From positions 1 through 64,000 of the forward strand of contig NZ_FNYS01000002.1 in assembly GCF_900109075.1 (NCBI RefSeq): 64,000 nucleotides of DNA. The letters are read 5' to 3'. Position 1 is the stretch's first letter; every line of letters starts with the position of its first letter. The notes beneath the pieces are model-generated. The model made no database searches. It was not told where the DNA came from and was given only the letters and a program-made list of their open reading frames with translations. Source of the stretch: Myroides marinus (GTDB lineage: Bacteria > Bacteroidota > Bacteroidia > Flavobacteriales > Flavobacteriaceae). Below, piece after piece: positions 8,341-17,031 of this stretch. The position numbers and the translations under genes were made by a program.

Positions 8341-8814
8341 TTAAATATCATTGACCTTAACTAATAAAATAACAGGTAATGTATGTGATGAACTTATCTT
8401 ATTCCCTTTATAACTAGCTGGTATCCAATTATCAGATGTAACTGTAGATACAAGCTCTCTTAACTTATCATTCTCCTCTGACTTCAACTGACTGCGAAGT
8501 ATACTCACACTAGATACTGTACCATCTGCTTCTATCTGTAATTCAAAAACTACATTGATATCATCCTTTAGTGCTCTTTCGGGAAAAGCTTGGTAAAAGT
8601 GCTTAGTTAGTGCAACTGATAACTGATGTGCTTCTATCCTACACTGTGCTGGTCGAAACTCTTTATTATGGGTGAACTCTAGTGTGTCTATATTGCTCCT
8701 AGCACATACAGTAGCTGGCTTAAGAGTGTGTTTAGGTATAACTGTTTTGTCCTGTGCATAGCTGATGGATGCGACTAATAATAGTGCTACGAGAGTAAAA
8801 AATCTTGTATTCAT
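8341..8814 (-). CDS. Secreted single-domain TonB C-terminal-like protein
   Basis: A 157-residue protein with a clear signal peptide (residues 1-20, ending SYAQ) and one TonB_C-like domain, recognisable by VVFELQIEADGTVSSVSILRS and NWIPASYKGNKISSSHTLPV. Two Cys (near residues 37 and 58) could form a disulfide in the periplasm. It is the simplest member of the local set of four TonB_C-containing products. A terminator at 8923-8946 separates it from the upstream BlaI-BlaR1 operon, so it needs its own promoter. Confidence 0.75.
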   Translation of the reverse strand: MNTRFFTLVALLLVASISYAQDKTVIPKHTLKPATVCARSNIDTLEFTHNKEFRPAQCRIEAHQLSVALTKHFYQAFPERALKDDINVVFELQIEADGTVSSVSILRSQLKSEENDKLRELVSTVTSDNWIPASYKGNKISSSHTLPVILLVKVNDI

Positions 8815-8922
8815 ACGTTCCTATTTTGGTTAAACCTAAGTTATACATTGTCCTCTTATTGAACTTAAAGAATCTCTGTATAATATGGGTTAAAAGTACA
8901 AATTATCAATTCATGTAGGTAT

Positions 8923-8946
8923 AAAAAAACAGCCTTATTAGGCTGT
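8923..8946 (-). terminator. Terminator of the BlaI-BlaR1 operon
   Basis: On the minus strand ACAGCC, a TAATAA loop and GGCTGT are followed by seven T. It directly follows the 8953-9768 gene and marks the end of the operon that starts at 11751. Confidence 0.85.
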
Positions 8947-8952
8947 AATAGT

Positions 8953-9768
8953 TTATGATGATCTAGGTTTTAATATAAACGGGAGAATATCTTTATCTGA
9001 ATTGTACTCATCTTCTAGTAATTTAATAAGTTGATCAGACTGGAGCATCTGTATAAAAAGCGCTCCCTGTGCACGCAGAAGTCTATCTTCATTATTAACT
9101 CCTAAATTAAGTGCATAAATCTTAGTTATAGCATCGATAAAATATGGGTGTAAATTATACTGTTTATTATTACGATTCTTCCAGATAGCGTTAAAAGTAA
9201 ATGCTTCTATATAGGGTTTGCGTTTAGTCTCTGTATTTTTGATATCATTTACTCCAACACATATCTTCCCTACATACTCGCCCTTCTCCGTAATCCTAGT
9301 AATACTAAAAAACTTAACTGCTATATTTACTATTTCATTCATAGAAACGGTATCTCTAACTACAGTCTTTACAACTACTTTATCAACATAATCAGTCACT
9401 AAAGGGGCAAAGCTCGCATCTATAGTTACTAATGGAATATAAGCTTGCTGTAGTGCTACAGTATCATTAATATGTTCTAATGACTTATAATGTTCTGGCT
9501 CTGTATAATTAACTAAGAGATAGTTCCAAAACAAGGGTTGTTTGTTTATATACTCAGCTCCTTTTAGACTAGTATCTACAGATTTGATATCCTGTGTGAG
9601 TATAGTGGTCTTATCAAGTAGTTCAACAGGTCTAATCACAAGAAAGTTGTTGTAATCTGAGAAAACACCTTCTTGAGCGATTGTCTTATTAATTCCAATA
9701 AATAAAAAAAGTAGCGTTATAACACTATTTTTTAGCCTTTGATATTGGCCAATATTAAGGTGTATCAT
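8953..9768 (-). CDS. Putative secreted protein of the BlaI-BlaR1 operon
   Basis: A 271-residue protein with an N-terminal hydrophobic segment at about residues 16-31 (VITLLFLFIG) that looks like a signal peptide ending KTIAQ. I recognise no family in the mature part. Its start overlaps the end of the BlaR1-like gene by 14 bp, implying coupled translation and a role in the same response. Last gene of the operon. Confidence 0.6.
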   Translation of the reverse strand: MIHLNIGQYQRLKNSVITLLFLFIGINKTIAQEGVFSDYNNFLVIRPVELLDKTTILTQDIKSVDTSLKGAEYINKQPLFWNYLLVNYTEPEHYKSLEHINDTVALQQAYIPLVTIDASFAPLVTDYVDKVVVKTVVRDTVSMNEIVNIAVKFFSITRITEKGEYVGKICVGVNDIKNTETKRKPYIEAFTFNAIWKNRNNKQYNLHPYFIDAITKIYALNLGVNNEDRLLRAQGALFIQMLQSDQLIKLLEDEYNSDKDILPFILKPRSS

Positions 9769-10957
9769 GGTTAGCTGTTTTAAATTTGATAGGTAACGTA
9801 AATGTAGAAGCCACTACTTCTCCTTTATGCTTTGCAGGAGTCCACTTAGGTAAAGTTTCTAAGATAGAGATTACTTGTGCCCCTACTTCTAAAGGGTCTC
9901 TTAATACCTGAATGTTGTCTAAAGAACCATCTGTCTGAACAGTAAACTGTACAATAACCATCGATTGATTATCCAAAACTGCTGATTTTGGTAACTCGAA
10001 GCGACTAATGAAATCTTGTGTAAACTGTGACATACCTCCTTCATATCTAGCATGTATATCTGTAGCTACATATACTTCGCTCTTATCTGTAGTAACTGAT
10101 AGTGTAGCTGCCTGTGTATTAATAGTCGATACTCCTATAGCTACAAACAAAGTACTTGACAAAAGAGCTGCACTAATATTATAAACTGGTTTATTCTCTT
10201 TAGTGATCATCACAAAGCGCTTCTTAGTCAGGTTAAAATTAAAGGAGCTAGTAATGTTTAACTCACTCTGCTTATAGGTTTGATTTAATAATAACTCTAA
10301 ATATGCATTTGCTTCCTCTTTAGATGCAATACTTTTACTATCTGCTAAGAATTCATGATTAAGGGCGATACAGGTCTTGTAATAATAAAACAAGGGATGA
10401 AACCAAAAGACAACCTTTAATATCTCGATAAATAAGATGTCTAATGTATGGCGTTGTTCTACGTGAGCTCTCTCGTGAATAAGGATTTTATTAGATAGAG
10501 TCAACTCTTCTGTTATAGGCAGATAAATGTGTTGTCTGAAAGAAAAGGCATTGCTTAGATGTGTTAGCAGTACTATTTTCATCTCTTCAAACTCTATAAC
10601 TGTTCCTCTGCTCTTTAATCTCTCAATCTTATATACTTCGCTAATCAAACGAATTAGAGTAATCAATATACCAATGCTATAAATCGTGATGAGCACAATA
10701 CTCCAGTCGAATGATGATGACTTTATCTCTGTATGAGGTTTTATAACAACTTCACTAAGCTCAACTAAAGTCTGATTAATAGAGTTGATCTTGACTGTAG
10801 TCGAAATAGTAAAAACAGGGAATACAATAGCCAAAACAAGTGATGCTAATAGATAATATCTCTTAAAACGATGTGCCATAGTATCTTCTAGCAACAGCTT
10901 ATAGGTGGTCAAAGCTACTGCTAGAATGAGTGTTAGTTTGGTTAGGTATAGTAGCAT
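9755..10957 (-). CDS. BlaR1-like M56 membrane metallopeptidase with C-terminal TonB_C-like domain
   Basis: A 400-residue sensor protease. It has N-terminal membrane segments (residues 2-20, 36-50, 87-105), a zinc-metallopeptidase motif HERAH at 161-165 within a cytoplasmic loop, NHEFLAD near residue 204 supplying the likely third ligand, and a further membrane segment near residue 265. In place of the penicillin-binding sensor of classical BlaR1 the periplasmic end (about 300-395) is a TonB_C-like domain ending KWTPAKHKGEVVASTFTLPI. BlaR1 proteases inactivate their partner BlaI on signal; BlaI is encoded 3 bp upstream. The ligand is unlikely to be a beta-lactam since that domain is absent. 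Confidence 0.85.
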   Translation of the reverse strand: MLLYLTKLTLILAVALTTYKLLLEDTMAHRFKRYYLLASLVLAIVFPVFTISTTVKINSINQTLVELSEVVIKPHTEIKSSSFDWSIVLITIYSIGILITLIRLISEVYKIERLKSRGTVIEFEEMKIVLLTHLSNAFSFRQHIYLPITEELTLSNKILIHERAHVEQRHTLDILFIEILKVVFWFHPLFYYYKTCIALNHEFLADSKSIASKEEANAYLELLLNQTYKQSELNITSSFNFNLTKKRFVMITKENKPVYNISAALLSSTLFVAIGVSTINTQAATLSVTTDKSEVYVATDIHARYEGGMSQFTQDFISRFELPKSAVLDNQSMVIVQFTVQTDGSLDNIQVLRDPLEVGAQVISILETLPKWTPAKHKGEVVASTFTLPIKFKTANHDTP

Positions 10958-10960
10958 AGT

Positions 10961-11329
10961 TTATTGTTTTTTGAGCTGTTCGTCCACTATTTTTTTTAGT
11001 TCCTCTAGTTCCTTCTTACTCATCTTACTCTTTCGAGTAAAAAAAGAGGCAAAACGCAAAGCGGAATTATCAAAGAAGTTCTCTACGATATTATTAATAT
11101 GCTTCTCGAAGTAGTCTTCTTTTTGTACTAAAGGATAGTATTCTCTAGAATTACCATATAACTTATAACTAATGAATTTCTTATCTGTCAATCGCTTTAA
11201 CAAGGTAGCTAGAGTAGTCTGTGCGGGTTTTGGTTCTGGGTACTTATCCATTAGATCTTTAGTAAATGCTTGTTGCATCTCCCAGATGTATTCCATTAAT
11301 TGTTCTTCTGTCTGTGGTAGTTTTATCAT
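10961..11329 (-). CDS. BlaI/MecI/CopY-family transcriptional repressor
   Basis: A 122-residue winged-helix repressor. The N-terminus LPQTEEQLMEYIWEMQQAF and the TTLATLLKRLTDKKFISYKLYGNSREYYPL recognition-wing region (about residues 37-68) are typical of the family, and the C-terminal helix serves dimerisation. It should repress its own operon until cleaved by the adjacent M56 protease. Its start overlaps the upstream lipoprotein gene by 4 bp (ATGA). A candidate operator is described at 11762-11789. Confidence 0.9.
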   Translation of the reverse strand: MIKLPQTEEQLMEYIWEMQQAFTKDLMDKYPEPKPAQTTLATLLKRLTDKKFISYKLYGNSREYYPLVQKEDYFEKHINNIVENFFDNSALRFASFFTRKSKMSKKELEELKKIVDEQLKKQ

Positions 11330-11751
11330 TGTCTAACTATTGTGTGATGTTCTAATACTCCTTTTGAATAATGCTTTACTTCGATTAGGGTTCCTTTAGG
11401 ATTATATATAAACCAAGATCCTACGTAGTAATAATGTAATCCTTTCTTCTCTTTAACAAATATAATATTGCCTATAGAAGCAACCTTGCGATTAGGGTGA
11501 TAATACGTTACAACAGCTGTTGAATCTTTAAACTCTTCTTTCTTATACAACTTGCCATCATACTTATACCTCCAAGTTCCCTTCTGAAAACCGTCTTTCT
11601 TATATCTTCCTTTATGTATATCTGTCTTCTCGTTAATAGTAGTCTTATATACCCACTTACCTACCTTCTCTCCATTTACTTTTTGATTGACCTTACACGA
11701 GGAAAATAAAGTAATTAAAATTAGTGCAATTAATACTGATATATGTCTCAT
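11326..11751 (-). CDS. Small MORN/YwqK-like lipoprotein, first gene of the BlaI operon
   Basis: A 141-residue lipoprotein (signal residues 1-18, LFSSC lipobox). The mature part has MORN/YwqK-like repeats of the form GKWVYK, KGRYKKDGFQKGTWRYKYDGKLYKKEEF and HYYVGSWFIYNPKGTLIEVKHY. Proteins of this kind are often labelled YwqK-family antitoxin, but no toxin gene is adjacent. As the first gene of a BlaI-controlled operon it is more likely part of an envelope response. It ends in an ATGA overlap with blaI. Confidence 0.7.
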   Translation of the reverse strand: MRHISVLIALILITLFSSCKVNQKVNGEKVGKWVYKTTINEKTDIHKGRYKKDGFQKGTWRYKYDGKLYKKEEFKDSTAVVTYYHPNRKVASIGNIIFVKEKKGLHYYYVGSWFIYNPKGTLIEVKHYSKGVLEHHTIVRQ

Positions 11752-11761
11752 AGATAAGTTA

Positions 11762-11810
11762 TTTGTAGATGCTGTTCTACAAACGTAGAATATTTAAATA
11801 AATTATACAA
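11762..11810 (-). promoter_or_regulatory. Promoter and candidate BlaI operator of the 11751-8953 operon
   Basis: On the minus strand a -33 TTG (11808-11810), a 20-bp spacer and a -7 TACGTTTG (11780-11787) match the Bacteroidota consensus. Overlapping and following the -7 box are two nested dyads. One is TTTGTAGA (11762-11769) with TCTACAAA (11776-11783), 8-bp perfect arms. The other is TCTAC (11776-11780) with GTAGA (11785-11789). Classical BlaI/MecI/CopY operators are built from TACA and TGTA half-sites, so three such half-sites in the promoter fit autorepression. Confidence 0.75.
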
Positions 11811-12009
11811 TACCTTTTACTAAAAAAATTTGCTTTAAAAACAGATTATCAACTATATAGACATATAAAATAAACAGTCTCTCTCTTGTATTTATTATCA
11901 TTTTTAAACAATACATTACTTTTATCAAAAAAATAAACAATAAAAGACATTAATGATAAAATAACACATAATAACCACATATAAATTCAATTACAATAAA
12001 TATTTGTGT

Positions 12010-12017
12010 TATTTTTG
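12010..12017 (+). promoter_or_regulatory. -7 promoter element of the 12041 lipoprotein gene
   Basis: TATTTTTG matches TAnnTTTG, 23 bp before the ATG. No clear -33 element was identified. The preceding 11790-12009 spacer is very AT-rich and contains no gene. Confidence 0.55.
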
Positions 12018-12040
12018 CATAATTAACAACCATATACATT

Positions 12041-12853
12041 ATGAAAAAAGTTATACCTATTCTATTATGGACTTTAGCAGCTTTCACCACAATAAGTTGT
12101 AGTTCAGATTCTAGTACACCTACCACCGAAAAAATTAAAGAAAGAACTGTTTTGAGTTCCTATGTAGTTAAAGAGACTTTTAAAAACGGTATGAATATCT
12201 ACACTGCCAACTTTACATATGATAAGGACAACAAAGTAGAGAAGCACATTCTTAAATATGAGTCTCTAGAAGGCAATACCTCTAAAAAGGTTAGTACTAC
12301 GACTTATAATTACACTTACAACAATAATAAGCAGTTAGTCAGTGTACAAAAAGTAAATGATCAAGATAGAAAAAGTACAGTATTAGTGTTTGAATACGAC
12401 CACAAACAACAGATGACTAAGCTCTCAAACAAAACTGATAGTTATGAGGTAACATTCTTACACAATGAGAAAAAACAGATAAATGAAGCTTTGACGCCGT
12501 CTAGTTCTGTACAACGAAAAACTCATTTTAGATATGATAATGAAGGTAATCTAGCTGGTGTGTCTACTAACAACAATCCTAATGTATCAGAGTCTTATAC
12601 TTATGATAGTTATAAAAACCCGTTTAGAAATATACCTATCAATATACAGCTAGATCTAAACAGAACTATGGCAACTGACATCATATACTACTATGCTCCT
12701 GTAAATAACATCAGCACATATAAATTAGGGCTTAGAGAAGAAGGTAATATCCAATATGAATACAATAGTGACAATTATCCGACATCTAGCAAGAAGACTG
12801 TAGATGATAGTGTAATCACAGAAACTTTTGTATATAAAAAAATTAAAGAATAG
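12041..12853 (+). CDS. Lipoprotein with RHS/YD-like strand repeats
   Basis: A 270-residue lipoprotein (hydrophobic residues 6-18, TISC lipobox, followed by SSDSS). The mature part repeats short beta-hairpin phrases such as NFTYDKDNKV, VFEYDHKQQM, HFRYDNEGNLAGV and QYEYNSDNYPTSS, resembling YD/RHS repeats and the DUF4595-like proteins of Bacteroidota. Probably surface or periplasmic; ligand unknown. It has its own promoter and terminator, so it stands alone. Confidence 0.7.
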   Translation: MKKVIPILLWTLAAFTTISCSSDSSTPTTEKIKERTVLSSYVVKETFKNGMNIYTANFTYDKDNKVEKHILKYESLEGNTSKKVSTTTYNYTYNNNKQLVSVQKVNDQDRKSTVLVFEYDHKQQMTKLSNKTDSYEVTFLHNEKKQINEALTPSSSVQRKTHFRYDNEGNLAGVSTNNNPNVSESYTYDSYKNPFRNIPINIQLDLNRTMATDIIYYYAPVNNISTYKLGLREEGNIQYEYNSDNYPTSSKKTVDDSVITETFVYKKIKE

Positions 12854-12873
12854 TTATTTATAGCGTTCGTATG

Positions 12874-12901
12874 AAGTCCTCCAACTCATGGAGGACTTTT
12901 T
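12874..12901 (+). terminator. Terminator of the 12041-12853 gene
   Basis: AAGTCCTCC (12874-12882), a 7-nt loop and GGAGGACTT (12890-12898) are followed by T residues. Confidence 0.88.
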
Positions 12902-13023
12902 ATTTGGCCTTATAGATGCTTTAAGAATTGGTAAACTGAACAGATATTTGTTTAGTACTATTCAATATATGTACTTTTACATCGAGTTAATGTATTGTTC
13001 TTTTTACTAAAATAATTCTCGTT

Positions 13024-13464
13024 ATGATACCTCATAATTATATACCGCTACTAAATAAAGCTCTTAAAAATGATGAGCTTACAGCAATCACTGATATCAC
13101 ATGGAGTATAGAGAAGAATGAGTACTATGCATGTACTTTCGCCCTTGGTAGTGCTAAAATTGTATTTAGAGAGGCGAAAGTTACTCCTAAGAAAATAGGT
13201 TTGTTCGTAGCTATATGGAAACGTAATGAGGATAATATCACAACTCCTTACCACATTGATGATAACTTTGACTACTTCGTAATTGGTACTGGTAGTGGTT
13301 GTTTTGTTTACCCAAAATCAGTATTAGTAGAACTTCAAATAATCTCTTCTAACCTAAAAGAGGGCAAAAGAGGAATGAGAGTTTATCCAAATTTAGAAGT
13401 AGAAATGAACAAACAAGCATTGAAAACTTATCAATCTCACCTTCCGTTTTACTATAATTTTTAA
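13024..13464 (+). CDS. MepB-family protein
   Basis: A 146-residue protein matching the MepB family, named from the Staphylococcus mepRAB locus. Visible landmarks are NEYYACTFALGSAKIVFREAK near residue 29, TPKKIGLFVAIWKR near residue 53, a DNFDYFVI segment near residue 80, FVYPKSVL near residue 97 and KGKRGMRVYP-like EGKRGMRVYP near residue 119. No MepA efflux pump or MepR repressor gene is nearby. The molecular function of the family is unknown. Confidence 0.8.
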   Translation: MIPHNYIPLLNKALKNDELTAITDITWSIEKNEYYACTFALGSAKIVFREAKVTPKKIGLFVAIWKRNEDNITTPYHIDDNFDYFVIGTGSGCFVYPKSVLVELQIISSNLKEGKRGMRVYPNLEVEMNKQALKTYQSHLPFYYNF

Positions 13465-13521
13465 AGATTCTATAATAAATTACCGTTAATAGAATAAATA
13501 CTTTCCATTAACCTTTTTTTA

Positions 13522-13529
13522 TATATTTG
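13522..13529 (+). promoter_or_regulatory. -7 promoter element ahead of the cobalamin riboswitch
   Basis: TATATTTG matches TAnnTTTG and lies about 10 bp before the conserved riboswitch region, which places transcription start at the beginning of the aptamer. Confidence 0.6.
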
Positions 13530-13534
13530 TAACC

Positions 13535-13690
13535 AGACTGGTTATCATATTGATACGAAGAGGGAATTAGGTGTGAATCCTAAACAGACCCGCTGCTGTA
13601 AGCTCATAAAACAATAACGAATCTAGTTATCCACTGTCATATTGATGGGAAGGATATTCGTTAGGAGTAAGTCAGAATACCTGCCATTCT
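13535..13690 (+). ncRNA. Cobalamin (adenosylcobalamin-class) riboswitch
   Basis: The conserved aptamer landmarks occur in order: AGGGAA then AGGTGTGAATCC (13560-13580), ACAGACCCGCTGCTGTAA (13584-13601), a B12-box-like CCACTG (13631-13636), GGGAAGG (13647-13653) and GAGTAAGTCAGAATACCTGCC (ending 13685). Binding of coenzyme B12 should repress the downstream receptor operon. The 125-nt stretch to the ATG includes a hairpin CATTG-TTAT-CAATG near 13746-13759 and longer-range pairing between GAAGCAT/AAACGT (13720s) and ACGTTT/ATGCT (13770s). There is no T-run, so control is likely translational. Confidence 0.93.
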
Positions 13691-13814
13691 AAAATAAGTT
13701 TTGATGTTTTCGGGGTATGAAGCATTAAACGTTCTACACAAAAGTCATTGTTATCAATGCTTATTGGCACGTTTATGCTCTTCAAGAAGTCAAAACAACT
13801 AGCCAAAAACTATT

Positions 13815-15884
13815 ATGACAAAGACAAAATTACTAGCGCTAACCACGCTGTTATGTATTACATCTAGTACTATCCATGCTCAGACGCATAAAGATAGCAT
13901 TACCTCTCTTAAAGAGATAGTGATACAGAAAGAAGTATTTAAAGACCTAATCCCTGTTCAAACTTTAGACGGCGCTAAACTTCAACGCTTAAATAGTTAT
14001 AGTGTTGCAGATGCACTAAGATACTTCGCAGGAGTTAAGATAAAGGATTACGGTGGTATGGGTGGGCTTAAGACCGTGGACGTCCGTAATATGGGTACGC
14101 ATCACGTAGGTGTATTCTATAATGGTGTACAGGTAGGTAATGCTCAAAACGGTATCGTAGACTTAGGTAAGTTCTCCTTAGACAATATAGAAACAGTAAA
14201 ACTATACAACGGACAACGAAGTGCTATATTCCAATCTGCAAAAGAGTTTGCTTCTGCATCTACTGTTTATTTACAAACTAAGAAACCAATCTTCGAAGAA
14301 GGTAAAGACATCAATGTATCTGCAAAATATAAAGCAGGTTCTATACAATTAGTCAATCCTTCTGTACGTACAGATATTAAAGTCTCAGATAATGTCAGTA
14401 CTTCTATAAGTGCTGAATATATGTACTCTAATGGGGATTATAAGTTTAGACAAAAACGCCATAATATAGATGGCTCTGTAGCTTATGATACTATAGGCCA
14501 CAGACAAAATAGTGATATCGAAGCATATCGTATAGAGAATACTTGGTTTGGTAAAACAGACAAAGATACTTGGCAAGCGAATCTATACTACTATCAATCT
14601 GATAGAGGATTACCAGGAGCTGTAATTAAGAAGAGTGATATCACACTAGAAACAGAGAACATAAATGAACGTCAAAGTGACAAGAACTTTATGGCTCAAG
14701 GAGAGTGGACTAGATTTGTTTCTGACAAATACCAGTTCCAACTGAAAGGTAAATATGCGTATGATCAGATGCATTACTTATCTCGTAAGACAGTTGCCTT
14801 CGAAGGAGAGGAGGTGACTTACAATCCTCAGTTTGACAATACTTATTACCAACAAGAGTATTACATATCAGCTGCACATCTATATAAGATTACTGATATA
14901 TGGGATGTATCACTAGCTACTGACCTTCAGTACAACAAACTAAACGCAACTCGTAAAGGACAGGGTACTTTGTTCTCTTATCCTGAACGTTATACATTCT
15001 TAACTTCTCTTGCTACATCTGTTAATCTTGGGAAAGTAAAGGCACAAGCTAATATCTTGGGTACATTCACTAAAGAGAAAGTTCGCTATAATTATGAAGC
15101 TCCTGATAGACAGTTTTGGGCTCCTTCTGTGTTCTTAAGCTATAAGCCTTGGGATAACGAGAACTTTATCATTCACTCATTTTATAAGTACATCTATAGA
15201 CTACCTACTTTCAACGATCTATACTATACACAATTAGGAACTGCAAATCTAAAACCTGAGGCTTCTAGACAAGTCAACTTAGGTTTTACCTATAACAAGC
15301 AGTTCAGTAATTCACTAATCGATGAAGTACACTTATCTGTAGAGTCATACTATGCTAATATTACTGATAAGATTATAGCTACTCCTACATCTAGTATGAT
15401 GAGATGGATGATGACGAACTTAGGTAAGGTAGAAAACTATGGTATAGAGACTAACTTAGGTACAACAGTTAATCTACTTGATGATTTAAAATTAGGTGTT
15501 AACCTAACTTATGAACACACTATTGCTAAAGATAAAAGTGAAACACTATATGGTAAACCTTCCTATTATGGAGATCAGATACCATATGCTCCATGGCACT
15601 CAGGATCTTCTATTGTAAGTCTTGATTATAAAGATTGGTCTCTTAACTACAGTTTCATCTACGTAGGCGAGCGTTATAATGGTAATAAGAACAATATTAA
15701 ACGCAATGAGATTCAGCCTTGGTATACACATGATGTGTCATTGCTTAAAAACTTTAAATGGCAACAGTACAAGTTTAGAGTTAGCGTAGAAGCTAATAAT
15801 ATCGCTAACCAATACTATGAAGTAGTAAGCAACTTCCCTATGCCTGGACGCAACTTCCGTTTTACCTTAAGCTTTGACATATGA
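13815..15884 (+). CDS. BtuB-like TonB-dependent cobalamin receptor
   Basis: A 689-residue outer-membrane receptor. It has a signal peptide (residues 1-22, ending IHAQ), a TonB-box-like KEIVIQKEVF segment near residue 33, a plug domain (LNSYSVADALRYFAGVKIKDYGG, VDVRNMGTHHVGVFYNGVQVG) and a 22-strand barrel ending in the terminal aromatic residues FRFTLSFDI. The cobalamin riboswitch directly upstream gives the substrate. The next gene overlaps by 4 bp and encodes a BtuG-like lipoprotein, the arrangement known from Bacteroides B12 transport loci. Confidence 0.9.
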   Translation: MTKTKLLALTTLLCITSSTIHAQTHKDSITSLKEIVIQKEVFKDLIPVQTLDGAKLQRLNSYSVADALRYFAGVKIKDYGGMGGLKTVDVRNMGTHHVGVFYNGVQVGNAQNGIVDLGKFSLDNIETVKLYNGQRSAIFQSAKEFASASTVYLQTKKPIFEEGKDINVSAKYKAGSIQLVNPSVRTDIKVSDNVSTSISAEYMYSNGDYKFRQKRHNIDGSVAYDTIGHRQNSDIEAYRIENTWFGKTDKDTWQANLYYYQSDRGLPGAVIKKSDITLETENINERQSDKNFMAQGEWTRFVSDKYQFQLKGKYAYDQMHYLSRKTVAFEGEEVTYNPQFDNTYYQQEYYISAAHLYKITDIWDVSLATDLQYNKLNATRKGQGTLFSYPERYTFLTSLATSVNLGKVKAQANILGTFTKEKVRYNYEAPDRQFWAPSVFLSYKPWDNENFIIHSFYKYIYRLPTFNDLYYTQLGTANLKPEASRQVNLGFTYNKQFSNSLIDEVHLSVESYYANITDKIIATPTSSMMRWMMTNLGKVENYGIETNLGTTVNLLDDLKLGVNLTYEHTIAKDKSETLYGKPSYYGDQIPYAPWHSGSSIVSLDYKDWSLNYSFIYVGERYNGNKNNIKRNEIQPWYTHDVSLLKNFKWQQYKFRVSVEANNIANQYYEVVSNFPMPGRNFRFTLSFDI

Positions 15885-17017
15885 GACTAAATAATATACT
15901 CTTTATACTTATAGCCTTATTGACACTAAACAGTTGTCGTAAGGATGAAATGATATTCTTATCCGATAGTTCACAAGTATCTATACCAGTTCCTACCGAG
16001 CGATTTAGTGGTTTCTACCTACTAAACGAAGGTAATATGGGAATGAATAGAGCTTCTATTGATATGTTCGAATACCAAACAGGTCTTTATACCAGAGATG
16101 TGTTTTCTGAACGCAATCCTCATATTACAAAAGAACTAGGGGATGTAGGAAATGATATCAAGATATATGGAACAAAAGTCTATGCGACAATCAATGTATC
16201 TAACTTCGTAGAAGTATTCGATGTGCAGACTGGCAAACATATTAAACAAATACACGTACCTAACTGTCGCTACCTCGCATTTAAAGATGGTAAAGCTTAT
16301 GTTAGTTCTTACTCAGGTAAGGTAGAAATAAACCCTAATGCAGAACGTGGATTCGTAGCAGAGATTGACACATTATCCCTAGAAGTTACAAGAAGAGTAA
16401 CTGTGGGTTATCAACCTGAAGAAATGGTTATTAAAGGTAATAAACTTTATGTGGCTAACTCTGGAGGTTACCGTGTACCTAACTATGATACTACAGTTTC
16501 TGTGATAGACATACCATCATTTACAGAAACCAAGAAGATTGATGTAGCTATTAACTTACACCGTATGCAGATAGATAAAGCAGGTGACATATATGTATCA
16601 TCTAGAGGTGATTATTATAATACTGAACCTAATCTATATGTGATAGATTCTAATACTGATAAAGTAAAACAAAAGCTAGACATACCAGTCTCTAATATGA
16701 CAATGGATGACGATAAGATATATTACTACGCTACTTCATTTAAACACAATACAGGTGGTAACACAGTAAGCTACGGTATACTAAACACATTAACTAAGCA
16801 AATCATTACTAATAATATTATTAAAGACGGTACAGATAAACAGATCCAAATACCTTACGGTATTGCTGTAAATCCTGAAACTAAAGAAATCTTTATGACA
16901 GATGCTCAAGATTATGTCGGAACAGGTTTTGTCTATTGCTACTCTCCAGAAGGAATACTAAAGTGGAAAACTACAGGCGGTAATATTCCTGCCCATATAG
17001 CATTTATTAAAAAATAA
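15881..17017 (+). CDS. BtuG-like YncE/DUF5074 beta-propeller lipoprotein
   Basis: A 378-residue lipoprotein (LTLNSC lipobox, Cys near residue 19) with propeller-blade repeats typical of YncE-like/DUF5074 proteins: FYLLNEGNMGMNRASIDMF, KVYATINVSNFVEVFDVQTG, KLYVANSGGY and IPYGIAVNPETKEIFMTDA. In Bacteroides thetaiotaomicron the homologous BtuG is a surface protein that binds cobalamin with extreme affinity and sits on BtuB. The 4-bp overlap with the receptor gene here supports the same complex. Identification as a BtuG orthologue is inference from fold plus context. Confidence 0.82.
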   Translation: MRLNNILFILIALLTLNSCRKDEMIFLSDSSQVSIPVPTERFSGFYLLNEGNMGMNRASIDMFEYQTGLYTRDVFSERNPHITKELGDVGNDIKIYGTKVYATINVSNFVEVFDVQTGKHIKQIHVPNCRYLAFKDGKAYVSSYSGKVEINPNAERGFVAEIDTLSLEVTRRVTVGYQPEEMVIKGNKLYVANSGGYRVPNYDTTVSVIDIPSFTETKKIDVAINLHRMQIDKAGDIYVSSRGDYYNTEPNLYVIDSNTDKVKQKLDIPVSNMTMDDDKIYYYATSFKHNTGGNTVSYGILNTLTKQIITNNIIKDGTDKQIQIPYGIAVNPETKEIFMTDAQDYVGTGFVYCYSPEGILKWKTTGGNIPAHIAFIKK

Positions 17018-17031
17018 ACCAATAACTAAAT

